Of a stretch of DNA of 64,000 nt, positions 53,019 to 63,224 are shown in pieces. The stretch comes from Thalassobius vesicularis (GTDB lineage: Bacteria > Pseudomonadota > Alphaproteobacteria > Rhodobacterales > Rhodobacteraceae): the NCBI RefSeq assembly GCF_004799325.1, contig NZ_SSMD01000004.1:124001-188000 (forward strand), in the 5' to 3' direction. Positions within the stretch are counted from its first letter, which is position 1. Each line of letters starts with the position of its first letter. A program made the position numbers and the translations under genes. The notes under the pieces are model-generated. The model had not been told where the DNA came from. It was given only the letters and a program-made list of their open reading frames with translations, and searched no databases.

Positions 53019-53813
53019 TCAGAGGAAACGTCGCGCGAAAAGTGGGTGCGCCTTGGGCATCGGTGCGATGTCCTGAATGGGCGTGTCCAGCCATTCCTCG
53101 GCGGCCGAGGTCAGGGCCTCGTAGGCGGCAGCGACGGCGGTGCGGGGGTCTTGGCGCGACAGGTCGGGGGGCAACAGTTCGACCGGCGGCTCGGGGTGGC
53201 GCAGCACGATCCGGCGCCAGCGGTGGATCAGCAGGGTCCGCGCGGCGGCAGCATCCAGACCGCTGAGCCGCAGCGGGCGCAGCGTTTCGAGATCGGTATA
53301 AAGCGCGGTCAGTGCGGCATGGTGGGTCGGGGTCAGCAGGGCGGCACGTAGCTGCGGCGCAAGCTCGGTCAGCGATCCGGTCACGGCGCAATCGGGCGGT
53401 GTCGGCGCGGGCTGATCGGCGGGGCGCAGAACGATGCCGGGGGCGACGGGCAGGCCGGGTTGCCCGGGGCCGACAGCCAGAGTCCAGCGCGTCACCGGGT
53501 CTTGTCGGGGGGCTGCGTAGATGCGGCTGGTCGCGTCGGTGAACCGCGCCTGGCCTTGCGGGGTCAGTTGGTAATAGCTGTTGCGCCCCTCGCGTTCCGA
53601 GGTCAGCCAGCCATCGCGCCCCAGCCGCGACAGGGCGGTGCGGATGGCACCGGGTTCGACCCCAAGACGGCCCAGCAGCGCCTGCAAACGGACGTTCGAG
53701 ATGCGCCCGCCGCGATATTGCACGCTGTCCCCGAAAACGGTGATGACCAGCGACCAGACGCGCAGGCGTCCTTCGGCATGCAGGGCAGAGATGAGTGGGG
53801 CAAGCGGGTCCAT
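53019..53813 (-). CDS. paaX: PaaX family transcriptional regulator
   Basis: A 264-residue PaaX-type repressor: N-terminal winged helix (LRVWSLVITVFGDSV, then RLGVEPGAIRTALSRLGRDGWLTSEREGRNSYYQLTPQGQARF) and the PaaX effector region with a C-terminal HPLFARRFL end. PaaX senses phenylacetyl-CoA and represses paa genes. It lies 95 bases downstream of paaZ on the same strand, separated by a 23-bp repeat copy. With the TetR-type PaaR encoded at 59029, this locus has two candidate phenylacetate regulators. Confidence 0.9.
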   Translation of the reverse strand: MDPLAPLISALHAEGRLRVWSLVITVFGDSVQYRGGRISNVRLQALLGRLGVEPGAIRTALSRLGRDGWLTSEREGRNSYYQLTPQGQARFTDATSRIYAAPRQDPVTRWTLAVGPGQPGLPVAPGIVLRPADQPAPTPPDCAVTGSLTELAPQLRAALLTPTHHAALTALYTDLETLRPLRLSGLDAAAARTLLIHRWRRIVLRHPEPPVELLPPDLSRQDPRTAVAAAYEALTSAAEEWLDTPIQDIAPMPKAHPLFARRFL

Positions 53814-53884
53814 AACCCCTTGTTACACGGGGTTTTGCTCCTGCGAAAGGGGGTGCCGAAGGCGCTGTTGCACGCCTCCGGCGG

Positions 53885-53907
53885 GAGTATTTGGCTCAGA
53901 AAGAAGC
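53885..53907 (+). repeat. 23-bp intergenic element, copy 4
   Basis: GAGTATTT, GGC, then TCAGAAAGAAGC, preceded by the CTCC-GGCG-GGAG hairpin at 53876-53887. It abuts the paaZ stop codon but is oriented against paaZ and paaX, unlike the other three copies, which follow plus-strand genes. Confidence 0.75.
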
Positions 53908-53908
53908 C

Positions 53909-55936
53909 TTAGCGGTCGTAGGAGACCATCGTCAGCAGTTCGTATTCCGCGACCTGGTCGCCGTCCTGGTTGGTCAGGGTGACGTTCCAGGCGACCTCGC
54001 CATAGGTGTCGGTGCGCTTGGTCTTGCGTTTGCAGGTCAGGCGGACCTTGATGCTGTCGCCGGCGCTGACAGGTTTCTGGAACGACAGGCCGTTGAGGCC
54101 GGTATTGGCCAGAACCGGGCCTTCGTTGGGTTCCACGAACAGACCAGCGGCAAAGCTGAGCAGCAGGTAGCCATGCGCGACGCGGCCCGGGAAGAACGGG
54201 TTCCGCTTGGCGGCGTCTTCGTCCATGTGGGCGTAGAAGGTGTCACCGGTGAAATGGGCGAAATGCTCGATATCGTCCATGGTGATCGTGCGCGGATCGG
54301 TGTGGATGGTCTCGCCGATCTCGATCTCGGTGAAGGTGCGCTGGAACGGGTGGGTCGGGTTGGATTTCTCCGGAGCGCCTTTGATCCATTGGCCGGTGAT
54401 GGCGCTGATGATTTCCGGGGTGCCCTGGATCGCGGTGCGCTGCATGTAGTGCATGACGCCGCGCACACCGCCCAGTTCCTCGCCGCCGCCAGCGCGGCCG
54501 GGGCCGCCGTGGATCATGTGGGGCATCGGTGCGCCGTGGCCCGTGGCCTCGCGCCCAGTGTCGCGGTTGTTGATGTAGAGGCGGCCATGCCAAGCGGCGC
54601 TGGACAGGGTGATCTCGCGCGCGACTTGCGGGTCATGGGTGAAGACCGAGGCGACCAGCGAGCCTTCGCCGCGGTTGGCCAGCTCGGCGGCGTGGGCGGT
54701 GTCGCGGTAAGGCAGGATGGTTGAGACGGGGCCGAAGGCTTCGACCTCGTGGATGATCTTGGCGGCGTCCGGGTCATCGCACTGGAACAGGGTCGGCGGG
54801 ATAAACGCAGCCTCGGGCGAGGCATCGACAGGCTGGAACCCGTCCAGCGAACCGCAGATCATGCGCGCCTCGGTGCCGATCTGAGCGGCCTTGGCCAGAA
54901 CGTCGGATTTCTGGCTAAGCGAGGCCAGCGCGCCCATGCGGACGCCATCGGCATCGGGGTGGCCAACGGTGATCTGGCCCAGGCGATCCGCCAGCGCGGC
55001 AGCGACGGTATCGGCCAGGTGCGCGGGCACCAGCAGGCGGCGCATCGCGGTGCATTTCTGGCCCGCTTTGGTGGTGATCTCGGTCACTGCCTCTTTCAGG
55101 AACAGCGCGAATTCGGGGCTGTCAACATCCGCATCCGGGCCGAGGATCGAGGCGTTCAGGCTGTCCTGTTCCGACATGAACCGGGTCGAGTTGCGGATCA
55201 GCGCGGGGGTGTTGCGCAGCATCATCGCGGTGTCGGCCGAGCCGGTGAAGCTGACCACATCTTGCGGGCCCATCTTGTCCAGCAGATCACCGGTGCGACC
55301 GATGATCAGCTGCACCGCGCCCTCGGGCAGCAGGCCCGATTCGATGATCATGCGGAAGCACGCCTCGGTCAGATAGCAGGTCTGAGTCGCCGGTTTCACG
55401 ATTGCGGGAACACCGGCCAGCAGGGTGGGGGCCAGTTTCTCCAACATGCCCCAGACCGGGAAGTTGAACGCGTTGATGTGAACGGCGACGCCCTGCAGCG
55501 GGGTTGCAATATGTTGCCCAAGGAAGGCGCCCGAGCGGCCCAGTTGTTCGACCTCACCATCCACGTAGACATGCGAATCAGGTAGGCCGCTGCGTCCCTT
55601 CGAGGCATAGACGAACAGCGTGCCGATGCCGCCCTCGATGTCCACGCCACCGTCACGGCGGGTGGCGCCGGTCAGGCCGTTGATCGCGTAAAGCTCTTCC
55701 TTGCGGCTGTCGATGTACAGCGCCAGCTTCTTCAGAATTTTCGCGCGATCATGGAAGGTTAGCGCGCGCAGGGCGGGGCCGCCGACCTGCCGGGCATGGG
55801 CCAGCATGGCGTCCGTATCCAGCGCGGAACCGCCTGCCAGCGCGATCTGCGTGGCGCTGACGGGGCCAATCACGGACGTGGCGGCGGCACCGGGCGCGAT
55901 CCATGCGCCAGCGATAAAGCTTTCGGGTTTCAGCAT
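53909..55936 (-). CDS. paaZ: bifunctional oxepin-CoA hydrolase/3-oxo-5,6-dehydrosuberyl-CoA semialdehyde dehydrogenase
   Basis: A 675-residue PaaZ: an aldehyde dehydrogenase domain (about 1-520) fused to a MaoC-type (R)-hydratase domain (about 535-675). The hydratase opens the oxepin ring of oxepin-CoA and the dehydrogenase oxidises the reactive aldehyde. Both dehydrogenase residues are kept: Glu in MSEQDSLN and Cys in [10 protein letters not shown]; the hydratase shows GDTFYAHMD and [17 protein letters not shown]. The ATG at 55936 is chosen since the domain begins at [10 protein letters not shown]; upstream in-frame codons cross the operator. It diverges from paaI-paaJ-paaK-paaR. Confidence 0.95.
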   Translation of the reverse strand: MLKPESFIAGAWIAPGAAATSVIGPVSATQIALAGGSALDTDAMLAHARQVGGPALRALTFHDRAKILKKLALYIDSRKEELYAINGLTGATRRDGGVDIEGGIGTLFVYASKGRSGLPDSHVYVDGEVEQLGRSGAFLGQHIATPLQGVAVHINAFNFPVWGMLEKLAPTLLAGVPAIVKPATQTCYLTEACFRMIIESGLLPEGAVQLIIGRTGDLLDKMGPQDVVSFTGSADTAMMLRNTPALIRNSTRFMSEQDSLNASILGPDADVDSPEFALFLKEAVTEITTKAGQKCTAMRRLLVPAHLADTVAAALADRLGQITVGHPDADGVRMGALASLSQKSDVLAKAAQIGTEARMICGSLDGFQPVDASPEAAFIPPTLFQCDDPDAAKIIHEVEAFGPVSTILPYRDTAHAAELANRGEGSLVASVFTHDPQVAREITLSSAAWHGRLYINNRDTGREATGHGAPMPHMIHGGPGRAGGGEELGGVRGVMHYMQRTAIQGTPEIISAITGQWIKGAPEKSNPTHPFQRTFTEIEIGETIHTDPRTITMDDIEHFAHFTGDTFYAHMDEDAAKRNPFFPGRVAHGYLLLSFAAGLFVEPNEGPVLANTGLNGLSFQKPVSAGDSIKVRLTCKRKTKRTDTYGEVAWNVTLTNQDGDQVAEYELLTMVSYDR

Positions 55937-55998
55937 CGGGTCTCTCCTCCGGGTTTGCCGCACTATGGAGCAAAATAATTCCTGTTTCAACACTATTG

Positions 55999-56012
55999 AC
56001 CGACCGGTCGGT
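55999..56012. promoter_or_regulatory. palindromic operator between paaZ and paaI
   Basis: ACCGACCGGTCGGT is a perfect 14-bp palindrome, preceded by ATTG so that a TTGACC -35-like hexamer on the plus strand overlaps it. It lies 63 bases from paaZ and 41 from paaI. The form fits a TetR-family PaaR site; PaaX is the alternative. Confidence 0.75.
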
Positions 56013-56052
56013 TTTGTGCAAGCTTTGATTGGCGACAGGGAGGAAGGGCCGG

Positions 56053-56487
56053 ATGACACCACAGGAAATAGCCGAACGCAGTGCTGCTGCGATGTGGTCC
56101 AAGGACGTGGCCGCGCATGCCGCCGGCATGGAACTGACACGCATCGCGCCGGGTCAGGCGACCATGACGATGCCGGTGCGCGACGACATGCTGAACGGGC
56201 ATTCGATCTGCCACGGCGGGTACATCTTTACCTTGGCCGACACCGCATTTGCCTATGCCTGCAACAGCCATAACGCGCTGGTTGTGGCGCAGGAAAACAC
56301 CATCACCTTTCTGGCCCCCGGCAAGCACGGCGAGTTGTTGACCGCCGTCGCCGACGAGATCTCGCTGACCGGGCGATCAGGCGTCTACGACGTGCTGGTC
56401 ACCGGCGAGGACGGGCGCAAGGTCGCCCTGTTCCGCGGCCTCTCGCGCCAGATCAAGGGCCAGCATTTCGAGGAGACCGATCAATGA
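56053..56487 (+). CDS. paaI: hydroxyphenylacetyl-CoA thioesterase
   Basis: A 144-residue hotdog thioesterase: NGHSICHGGYIFTLADTAFAYACNS near residue 45 contains the catalytic Asp of the PaaI family, and NTITFLAPGKHGELLTAVA follows. It hydrolyses stalled CoA esters of the phenylacetate pathway, freeing CoA. The ATG at 56053 has a strong GGGAGGAAGG. It is the first gene of the plus-strand paa operon and overlaps paaJ by four bases. Confidence 0.92.
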   Translation: MTPQEIAERSAAAMWSKDVAAHAAGMELTRIAPGQATMTMPVRDDMLNGHSICHGGYIFTLADTAFAYACNSHNALVVAQENTITFLAPGKHGELLTAVADEISLTGRSGVYDVLVTGEDGRKVALFRGLSRQIKGQHFEETDQ

Positions 56488-57677
56488 CCGAAGCCTACCT
56501 GTGCGAGGGGCTGCGCACCCCGATTGGCCGTTACGGCGGGGCTTTGGCCTCGGTGCGGCCGGATGACATGCTGGCGCATGTGATGCGCGAACTGGTCGCC
56601 CCGTTCGAGGGGCTGAAGGTCGACGAAGTCATCATGGGCAACGCCAACGGCGCGGGCGAAGACAACCGCAACGTCGCCCGCATGTCCGCCCTGCTGGCCG
56701 GTCTGGGCGAGGGCGTGCCGGGTGTCACGCTGAACCGTCTGTGCGGCTCGGGCCTGGATGCGGTCGGTACCGCCGCGCGCGCCATCAAGTGCGGCGAGGC
56801 GGACGTCATGATCGCTGGCGGGGTCGAGTCGATGTCCCGCGCGCCGTTCGTCATGGGCAAGGCCGACAGCGCCTTTTCCCGCAAGGCCGAAATCTACGAC
56901 ACCACCATCGGCTGGCGCTTCGTCAACAAGCTGATTCACAAGCAATACGGCACCCATTCCATGCCCGAAACGGCGGAAAACGTGGCCGAGGATTTCAACA
57001 TCTCGCGCGCCGATCAGGACGCCTTTGCCCTGCGCTCGCAGACCAAGGCGATTGCGGCGATTGCCTCGGGCCGTCTGGCGCGGGAAATCACCCCGGTCAG
57101 CATCCCGCAGCGCAAGGGCGACGCGGTGATCGTGGACACCGACGAACACCCCCGCGCCACCACGCTGGAGCAGTTGGCCAAACTCTCGACCCCCTTCCGC
57201 GAGGGTGGTTCGATCACCGCTGGCAACGCCTCGGGCGTGAATGACGGTGCGGCTGCGCTGATCATCGCCAGCAAGGCAGCGGTTGAAAAATACGGCCTGA
57301 CGCCCAAGGCGCGGATCGTCTCGATGGCCACCGTCGGTGTGCCGCCGCGCATCATGGGCATCGGCCCGGCCCCGGCGACGCAGGCCCTGCTGGATCGCCA
57401 CGGGCTGAAGATCAGCGACGTCGATTTCATCGAGCTGAACGAGGCCTTTGCCGCGCAGGGTCTGGCCTCGATGCGGCAGCTGGGTCTGCCCGATGACGCC
57501 GATCATGTGAACCCGAATGGCGGCGCGATTGCGCTGGGTCACCCGCTGGGCATGTCCGGCGCGCGACTGGCGCTGACCGCCTCGATCAACCTGATGGATG
57601 CAGGCGCCAAACGCGCGATCTGCACGATGTGTATCGGTGTGGGCCAAGGCATCGCCCTGATGCTGGAATCCGTCTGA
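56484..57677 (+). CDS. paaJ: 3-oxoadipyl-CoA/3-oxo-5,6-dehydrosuberyl-CoA thiolase
   Basis: A 397-residue thiolase. The nucleophilic Cys is near residue 88 in [13 protein letters not shown], with [23 protein letters not shown] and [10 protein letters not shown] completing the active site. The N-terminus [20 protein letters not shown] is characteristic of PaaJ/PcaF. Context between paaI and paaK assigns it to the two thiolytic steps of phenylacetate breakdown; a PcaF role cannot be excluded. The start lies in an ATGA overlap with paaI. Confidence 0.93.
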   Translation: MTEAYLCEGLRTPIGRYGGALASVRPDDMLAHVMRELVAPFEGLKVDEVIMGNANGAGEDNRNVARMSALLAGLGEGVPGVTLNRLCGSGLDAVGTAARAIKCGEADVMIAGGVESMSRAPFVMGKADSAFSRKAEIYDTTIGWRFVNKLIHKQYGTHSMPETAENVAEDFNISRADQDAFALRSQTKAIAAIASGRLAREITPVSIPQRKGDAVIVDTDEHPRATTLEQLAKLSTPFREGGSITAGNASGVNDGAAALIIASKAAVEKYGLTPKARIVSMATVGVPPRIMGIGPAPATQALLDRHGLKISDVDFIELNEAFAAQGLASMRQLGLPDDADHVNPNGGAIALGHPLGMSGARLALTASINLMDAGAKRAICTMCIGVGQGIALMLESV

Positions 57678-57687
57678 CCGAATAAAC

Positions 57688-57703
57688 CATACGGCACCGT
57701 TTA
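57688..57703. promoter_or_regulatory. imperfect 16-bp inverted repeat ahead of paaK
   Basis: CATACGG-CA-CCGTTTA is a 7-2-7 imperfect palindrome directly upstream of the paaK ribosome site. The same 7-2-7 architecture occurs before the formaldehyde dehydrogenase gene and the TetR gene further right, suggesting a TetR-type site. Confidence 0.4.
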
Positions 57704-57718
57704 GTGGAGGAACGTGTC

Positions 57719-59029
57719 ATGAAAGATCTTTCGCCCAAGCCCGGCGACCTGGACCCTATTGAAACCGCATCGCGTGACGAAATCGCGTCGCTGCAGTTGC
57801 AACGCATGAAGTGGTCGCTGCGGCACGCCTACGATAACGTCCCGTTCTACCGTCAGAAATTCGACGCGGCGGGCGTGCATCCAGACGACCTGAAATCCCT
57901 GTCTGATCTGGCGAAGTTCCCCTTCACCGTCAAACAGGACCTGCGCGACAACTACCCGTTCGGCCTGTTTGCCGTGCCGCGCGAACAGATCGCGCGCCTG
58001 CATGCGTCCTCGGGGACGACCGGCCAACCGACCGTGGTGGGCTACACCAAGAACGACCTGTCCATGTGGGCCGACGTGGTCGCGCGCTGCCTGCGCGCCT
58101 CGGGTCTGCGGGCGGGCGACGTGCTGCACAACGCCTATGGCTATGGCCTGTTCACTGGCGGTCTGGGCATCCACGGCGGCGCCGAGCGTGCCGGTCTGAC
58201 CGTGGTCCCGGTCTCGGGCGGCATGACCCAGCGCCAGGTGCGCCTGATCGAGGATTTCGGCGCCGACGGCATCACCGTGACCCCCTCCTACGCGCTGTCC
58301 ATTCTGGACGAATATGCCAAGCAGGGCCTGGACCCGCGCAAATCGCCGCTCAAGGTCGGCATCTTCGGCGCGGAACCTTGGACCAACGCCATGCGCCGCG
58401 AGATCGAAGACGCCTTCGACATGCACGCCGTCGATATCTACGGCCTGTCCGAAGTCATCGGCCCCGGCGTCGCGAATGAGTGCGTCGAAACCAAGGATGG
58501 CCTGCACATCTGGGAGGACCACTTCTACCCCGAGGTGATCGACCCCAACACCGGCGAAGTGCTGCCCGACGGCGAGCTGGGCGAGCTGGTCTTTACCTCG
58601 CTCACCAAAGAGGGCTTCCCGATCATCCGTTACCGCACCCGCGACCTGACCCGCCTGCTGCCGGGCACCGCGCGCTCGATGCGCCGGATGGAAAAGATCA
58701 CGGGCCGTTCGGACGACATGATCATCCTGCGCGGCGTCAACGTCTTCCCGACCCAGATCGAGGAACAGCTGATGGAAATTCCGGCCCTGGCGCCGCATTT
58801 CCAGATCGAACTCAGCCGCCCCGACCGCATGGACATCATGACCGTGCATGTCGAACTGGCCGAGGGGATGTCGCTGGACGTGACCGAGCGCGCGGCGCGC
58901 GATCTGGCCGGCAAGGTCAAGTCGAACGTCGGCATCAGCGTCAAGGTGAACGTCGCTGGCTCTGGTAAAGTGGCCCGTTCCGAGGGTAAGGCGGTTCGCA
59001 TCATCGACAACCGTCCTAAGGAACGCTGA
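57719..59029 (+). CDS. paaK: phenylacetate-CoA ligase
   Basis: A 436-residue AMP-forming ligase of the PaaK type. The ATP motif ASSGTTGQPTVVGYTKND is near residue 95, AEPWTNAMRREIEDAF near 220, and DIYGLSEVIGPGVANEC near 240; the C-terminal small domain holds GRSDDMIILRGVNVFPTQIEE. It activates phenylacetate to phenylacetyl-CoA, the first pathway step. The ATG at 57719 has GGAGG ahead. Its stop shares one base with the paaR start (TGATG). Confidence 0.95.
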   Translation: MKDLSPKPGDLDPIETASRDEIASLQLQRMKWSLRHAYDNVPFYRQKFDAAGVHPDDLKSLSDLAKFPFTVKQDLRDNYPFGLFAVPREQIARLHASSGTTGQPTVVGYTKNDLSMWADVVARCLRASGLRAGDVLHNAYGYGLFTGGLGIHGGAERAGLTVVPVSGGMTQRQVRLIEDFGADGITVTPSYALSILDEYAKQGLDPRKSPLKVGIFGAEPWTNAMRREIEDAFDMHAVDIYGLSEVIGPGVANECVETKDGLHIWEDHFYPEVIDPNTGEVLPDGELGELVFTSLTKEGFPIIRYRTRDLTRLLPGTARSMRRMEKITGRSDDMIILRGVNVFPTQIEEQLMEIPALAPHFQIELSRPDRMDIMTVHVELAEGMSLDVTERAARDLAGKVKSNVGISVKVNVAGSGKVARSEGKAVRIIDNRPKER

Positions 59030-59604
59030 TGGCGAGGGGTCTGGCCAGAGATCACGACGAGAAACGCGCAAGCCTGCGCAAGGGGGCGGCGGCCTATTTC
59101 GCCGCCCACGGGTTCGACCGCGCCAGCATGACCGGCGCGGCGAAATCCTGTGGCGTGTCAAAGGCGCTGATCTACCACTACTGGTCCTCGAAAGAGGATC
59201 TGCTGTTCGACATCCTCGACGATCATCTGGGCCAGCTGCTGGATCAGGTTCAGGCGTCCGAGGGCGAGGGGATCGGCCAGCTGATCCGCGCCATCCTGAC
59301 GGCCTACGAAGACGCCGACGCCGAGCATAAGCTCCAGATCGACGCGTTGGGCGTGTTGCCCAAGGACAAGCAGGCCCCGCTGGTCGCCACCCAGCGCGAA
59401 CTGGTCGAGATCATGAGCACCGCCGTTCTGCAGGTTCAGCCCAAACTGGCGAACGATGCCGAGCGTCTGCGCGGCGCCACCATGACGGTGTTCGCCATCC
59501 TGAACTGGTTCTACATGTGGCACCGCCCCGGCAAGGGGATGGACCGCGCGACCTATGCCGTGTTGGCGACGGATTTCGTGGTGGGCGGCTTGCGCGCGCT
59601 ATAA
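59029..59604 (+). CDS. paaR: TetR family regulator of phenylacetate catabolism, PaaR-like
   Basis: A 191-residue TetR regulator with helix-turn-helix FAAHGFDRASMTGAAKSCGVSKALIYHYWSSKEDLL near residues 24-60 and a helical ligand domain (LNWFYMWHRPGKGMDRATYA). It is translationally coupled to paaK, and TetR-type PaaR proteins elsewhere repress paa genes until phenylacetyl-CoA binds. The palindrome between paaZ and paaI is the likely operator. It ends the operon, before a clear terminator. Confidence 0.88.
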   Translation: MARGLARDHDEKRASLRKGAAAYFAAHGFDRASMTGAAKSCGVSKALIYHYWSSKEDLLFDILDDHLGQLLDQVQASEGEGIGQLIRAILTAYEDADAEHKLQIDALGVLPKDKQAPLVATQRELVEIMSTAVLQVQPKLANDAERLRGATMTVFAILNWFYMWHRPGKGMDRATYAVLATDFVVGGLRAL

Positions 59605-59613
59605 AAACGCACC

Positions 59614-59644
59614 GCGAGGCGAAAAATCGCCTCGCCTTGGTTTT
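59614..59644 (+). terminator. intrinsic terminator of the paaI-J-K-R operon
   Basis: GCGAGGCGA pairs perfectly with TCGCCTCGC around AAAA, followed six bases later by TTTT. It lies ten bases after the paaR stop. Confidence 0.85.
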
Positions 59645-59697
59645 CATTCCCGTCCAACGGGCTAGGCTGTCCCCCTGTACAAATCACAGGAGGCCGC

Positions 59698-60132
59698 ATG
59701 AAAATCCGATATCTGACCTTCGTGGCCCTGATTGCCGCCAGCGCCGCGCTGGCTCATGGCGGGGTCAAGGATCCGCAGGTCAAGGCGCGCATGGACCTGA
59801 TGGGCTCGGTCAAGAACAACATGGCCGTGCTGGGCGACACCGCAAAGGGCGCGCTGGCCTTTGATCCCGACGCGGTCGAACAGGCCAAGGCCGCGCTGAT
59901 CGAAAACGCCGCCGCCATCCCGGCGGCCTTCAAATCCCCTGCCACCGATCCGAAATCCGAGGCCCTGCCCGCGATCTGGCAGAATTGGGACGATTTCACC
60001 GCCAAGGCCGCAGACATGGGCCGGGCGGTCGCATCCGTGAATGTGGACTCGCTGGAAAGCGTCCAAACCGGGATGCGAACCATTGGGCAGACATGTGGCG
60101 CTTGCCATAAGCTCTACCGCATGGACAACTAG
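59698..60132 (+). CDS. cytochrome c-556/cytochrome c' family protein
   Basis: A 144-residue class II cytochrome c. A signal peptide ends near ALA|HGG (residue 19), and the single haem site CGACH lies at residues 133-137, close to the C-terminus as in the family. Met35 in RMDLMGS is the probable sixth ligand, favouring a low-spin c-556-type electron carrier over a high-spin cytochrome c'. It would sit in the periplasm. AGGAGGC precedes the ATG. It is upstream of the formaldehyde dehydrogenase gene, with a palindromic operator between, so joint expression is doubtful. Confidence 0.88.
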   Translation: MKIRYLTFVALIAASAALAHGGVKDPQVKARMDLMGSVKNNMAVLGDTAKGALAFDPDAVEQAKAALIENAAAIPAAFKSPATDPKSEALPAIWQNWDDFTAKAADMGRAVASVNVDSLESVQTGMRTIGQTCGACHKLYRMDN

Positions 60133-60152
60133 GCGCGCGGGCGATGCCATTG

Positions 60153-60168
60153 CATACGCAAGCGTATG
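60153..60168. promoter_or_regulatory. 16-bp palindrome upstream of the formaldehyde dehydrogenase gene
   Basis: CATACGC-AA-GCGTATG has perfect 7-bp arms and ends 32 bases before the start codon. A TTGCAT hexamer overlaps its left edge. It is a likely operator; the regulator is unknown, with the neighbouring TetR protein a candidate. Confidence 0.65.
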
Positions 60169-60182
60169 GTTAGAACGAGTAA

Positions 60183-61945
<1,763 letters not shown>

Positions 61946-61969
61946 GCCTGCGTCCTTGGGTGCGATTGC

Positions 61970-62000
61970 AAAACTATAAACTGTCCGGTTTAGTTTCAGC
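61970..62000 (-). promoter_or_regulatory. TetR gene promoter with embedded operator
   Basis: On the minus strand TTGCTG and TATAGT are spaced 18 bases apart. Between them lies TAAACCGGACAGTTTA (61992-61977 on the minus strand), a 16-bp palindrome with one mismatched pair, placed as an autoregulatory site that would block polymerase. Confidence 0.65.
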
Positions 62001-62043
62001 AAGGTGCCAGAGGGGGCTTGTCGCCGCCCAAAAGGCCAATATG

Positions 62044-62060
62044 ATTAGAATTATTCCAAA
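62044..62060 (+). promoter_or_regulatory. iron control element (Irr box) of mbfA
   Basis: ATTAGAATTATTCCAAA matches 16 of the 17 positions of the published iron control element pattern TTTRGAAYNRTTCYAAA bound by the haem-responsive regulator Irr. It lies only 12 bases before the mbfA start, so binding under iron limitation would block expression. Confidence 0.8.
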
Positions 62061-62071
62061 AAGGGTTCGCC

Positions 62072-63046
62072 ATGCGTTTCTTCAGCCAACGCCGCCGCTT
62101 TCGCGACCTGTCCGAGCAAGAGGTCCTGGCGCTTGCCATCTCGTCCGAGGAGGACGACGCCCGCATCTACCGCAGCTACGGCCAGATGCTGCACGCCGAA
62201 TTTCCCGACACCGCCAAGATCTTCGAAGGCATGGCCGAAGAAGAAGACGGCCATCGCGCCCGCCTGATCGAGCTGCACCGCCGCCGCTTTGGCGAGGTCA
62301 TCCCCCTGATCCGCCGCGAACACGTCGCCGGCTACTACGCGCGTCGCCCCGTATGGCTGGTCGAGAACCTGGGCCTGGAACGCATCCGCGCCGAGGCCGA
62401 GGCGATGGAACGCGACGCCGAGCATTTCTACCTGGCCGCCGCAAAGCGCACCCAGGATGCCGACACGCGCAAACTGCTGGGCGACCTGGCCGCCGCCGAA
62501 GCGGGCCACCAGTACACCGCCGGTAAGCTGGAAAAGAAACACCTGGATGACGACGCCCGCGACACCGAAAACCGCGCCGCGCACCGCCAATTCGTGCTGA
62601 CCTGGGTGCAGCCGGGCCTGGCCGGGCTGATGGACGGCTCGGTCTCGACCCTGGCCCCGATCTTCGCCGCCGCCTTCGCTACGCAAAACACTTGGGAGAC
62701 ATTCCTCGTCGGCCTCGCCGCCTCCATCGGCGCGGGCATCTCGATGGGCTTCACCGAAGCCGCCTCGGACGACGGCGAACTCTCCGGCCGTGGCTCGCCG
62801 GTGAAACGCGGCGTGGCGTCGGGCGTTATGACCGCAGTCGGCGGCCTGGGCCACGCGTTGCCCTACCTGATCCCGGATTTCTGGACGGCCACCATCACCG
62901 CCTTCGTCGTGGTGTTCTTCGAGCTGTGGGCCATCGCCTGGATCCAGAACAAATACATGGATACCCCGTTCTTCCGCGCGGCCTTTCAGGTGGTTCTAGG
63001 CGGCGCCCTTGTCTTCGCGGCGGGCGTGCTGATCGGCTCGGGTTAA
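62072..63046 (+). CDS. mbfA: membrane-bound ferritin A (rubrerythrin domain plus VIT1/CCC1 domain)
   Basis: A 324-residue fusion: an N-terminal ferritin-like di-iron domain (about 12-165, with EEDDAR near 26, EEEDGH at 56-61, ERDAEHF near 113 and AEAGH at 142-146) and a C-terminal VIT1/CCC1-type membrane domain (about 175-322) with LVGLAASIGAGISMGFTEAASDDGEL. MbfA of Bradyrhizobium and Agrobacterium exports iron and protects against peroxide and acid-iron stress. Repression by Irr through the upstream box fits the known regulation. AAGGG precedes the ATG at 62072. Confidence 0.94.
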   Translation: MRFFSQRRRFRDLSEQEVLALAISSEEDDARIYRSYGQMLHAEFPDTAKIFEGMAEEEDGHRARLIELHRRRFGEVIPLIRREHVAGYYARRPVWLVENLGLERIRAEAEAMERDAEHFYLAAAKRTQDADTRKLLGDLAAAEAGHQYTAGKLEKKHLDDDARDTENRAAHRQFVLTWVQPGLAGLMDGSVSTLAPIFAAAFATQNTWETFLVGLAASIGAGISMGFTEAASDDGELSGRGSPVKRGVASGVMTAVGGLGHALPYLIPDFWTATITAFVVVFFELWAIAWIQNKYMDTPFFRAAFQVVLGGALVFAAGVLIGSG

Positions 63047-63079
63047 GGGGGCGCTGCCCCCGCCGCCCTACGGGCGACT

Positions 63080-63107
63080 CCCCCGGGATATTTGGAAAAA
63101 GAAGAAG
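63080..63107 (+). repeat. diverged relative of the intergenic element
   Basis: CCCCCGGGATATTTGG followed by AAAAAGAAGAAG, preceded by a GCCC-TAC-GGGC hairpin. It matches the copy at 63225-63254 in reverse orientation. Confidence 0.6.
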
Positions 63108-63224
63108 ACAAGGCGACCCCCTGCGCATCACATCGGACGGCAGGGGGCTTCTCCTTTTACGGTCATCGGCGTCCCCGCCTGTACCGCCCGTCCGGTATGG
63201 CGGGGTTTGGTTAACATTCCGTTG

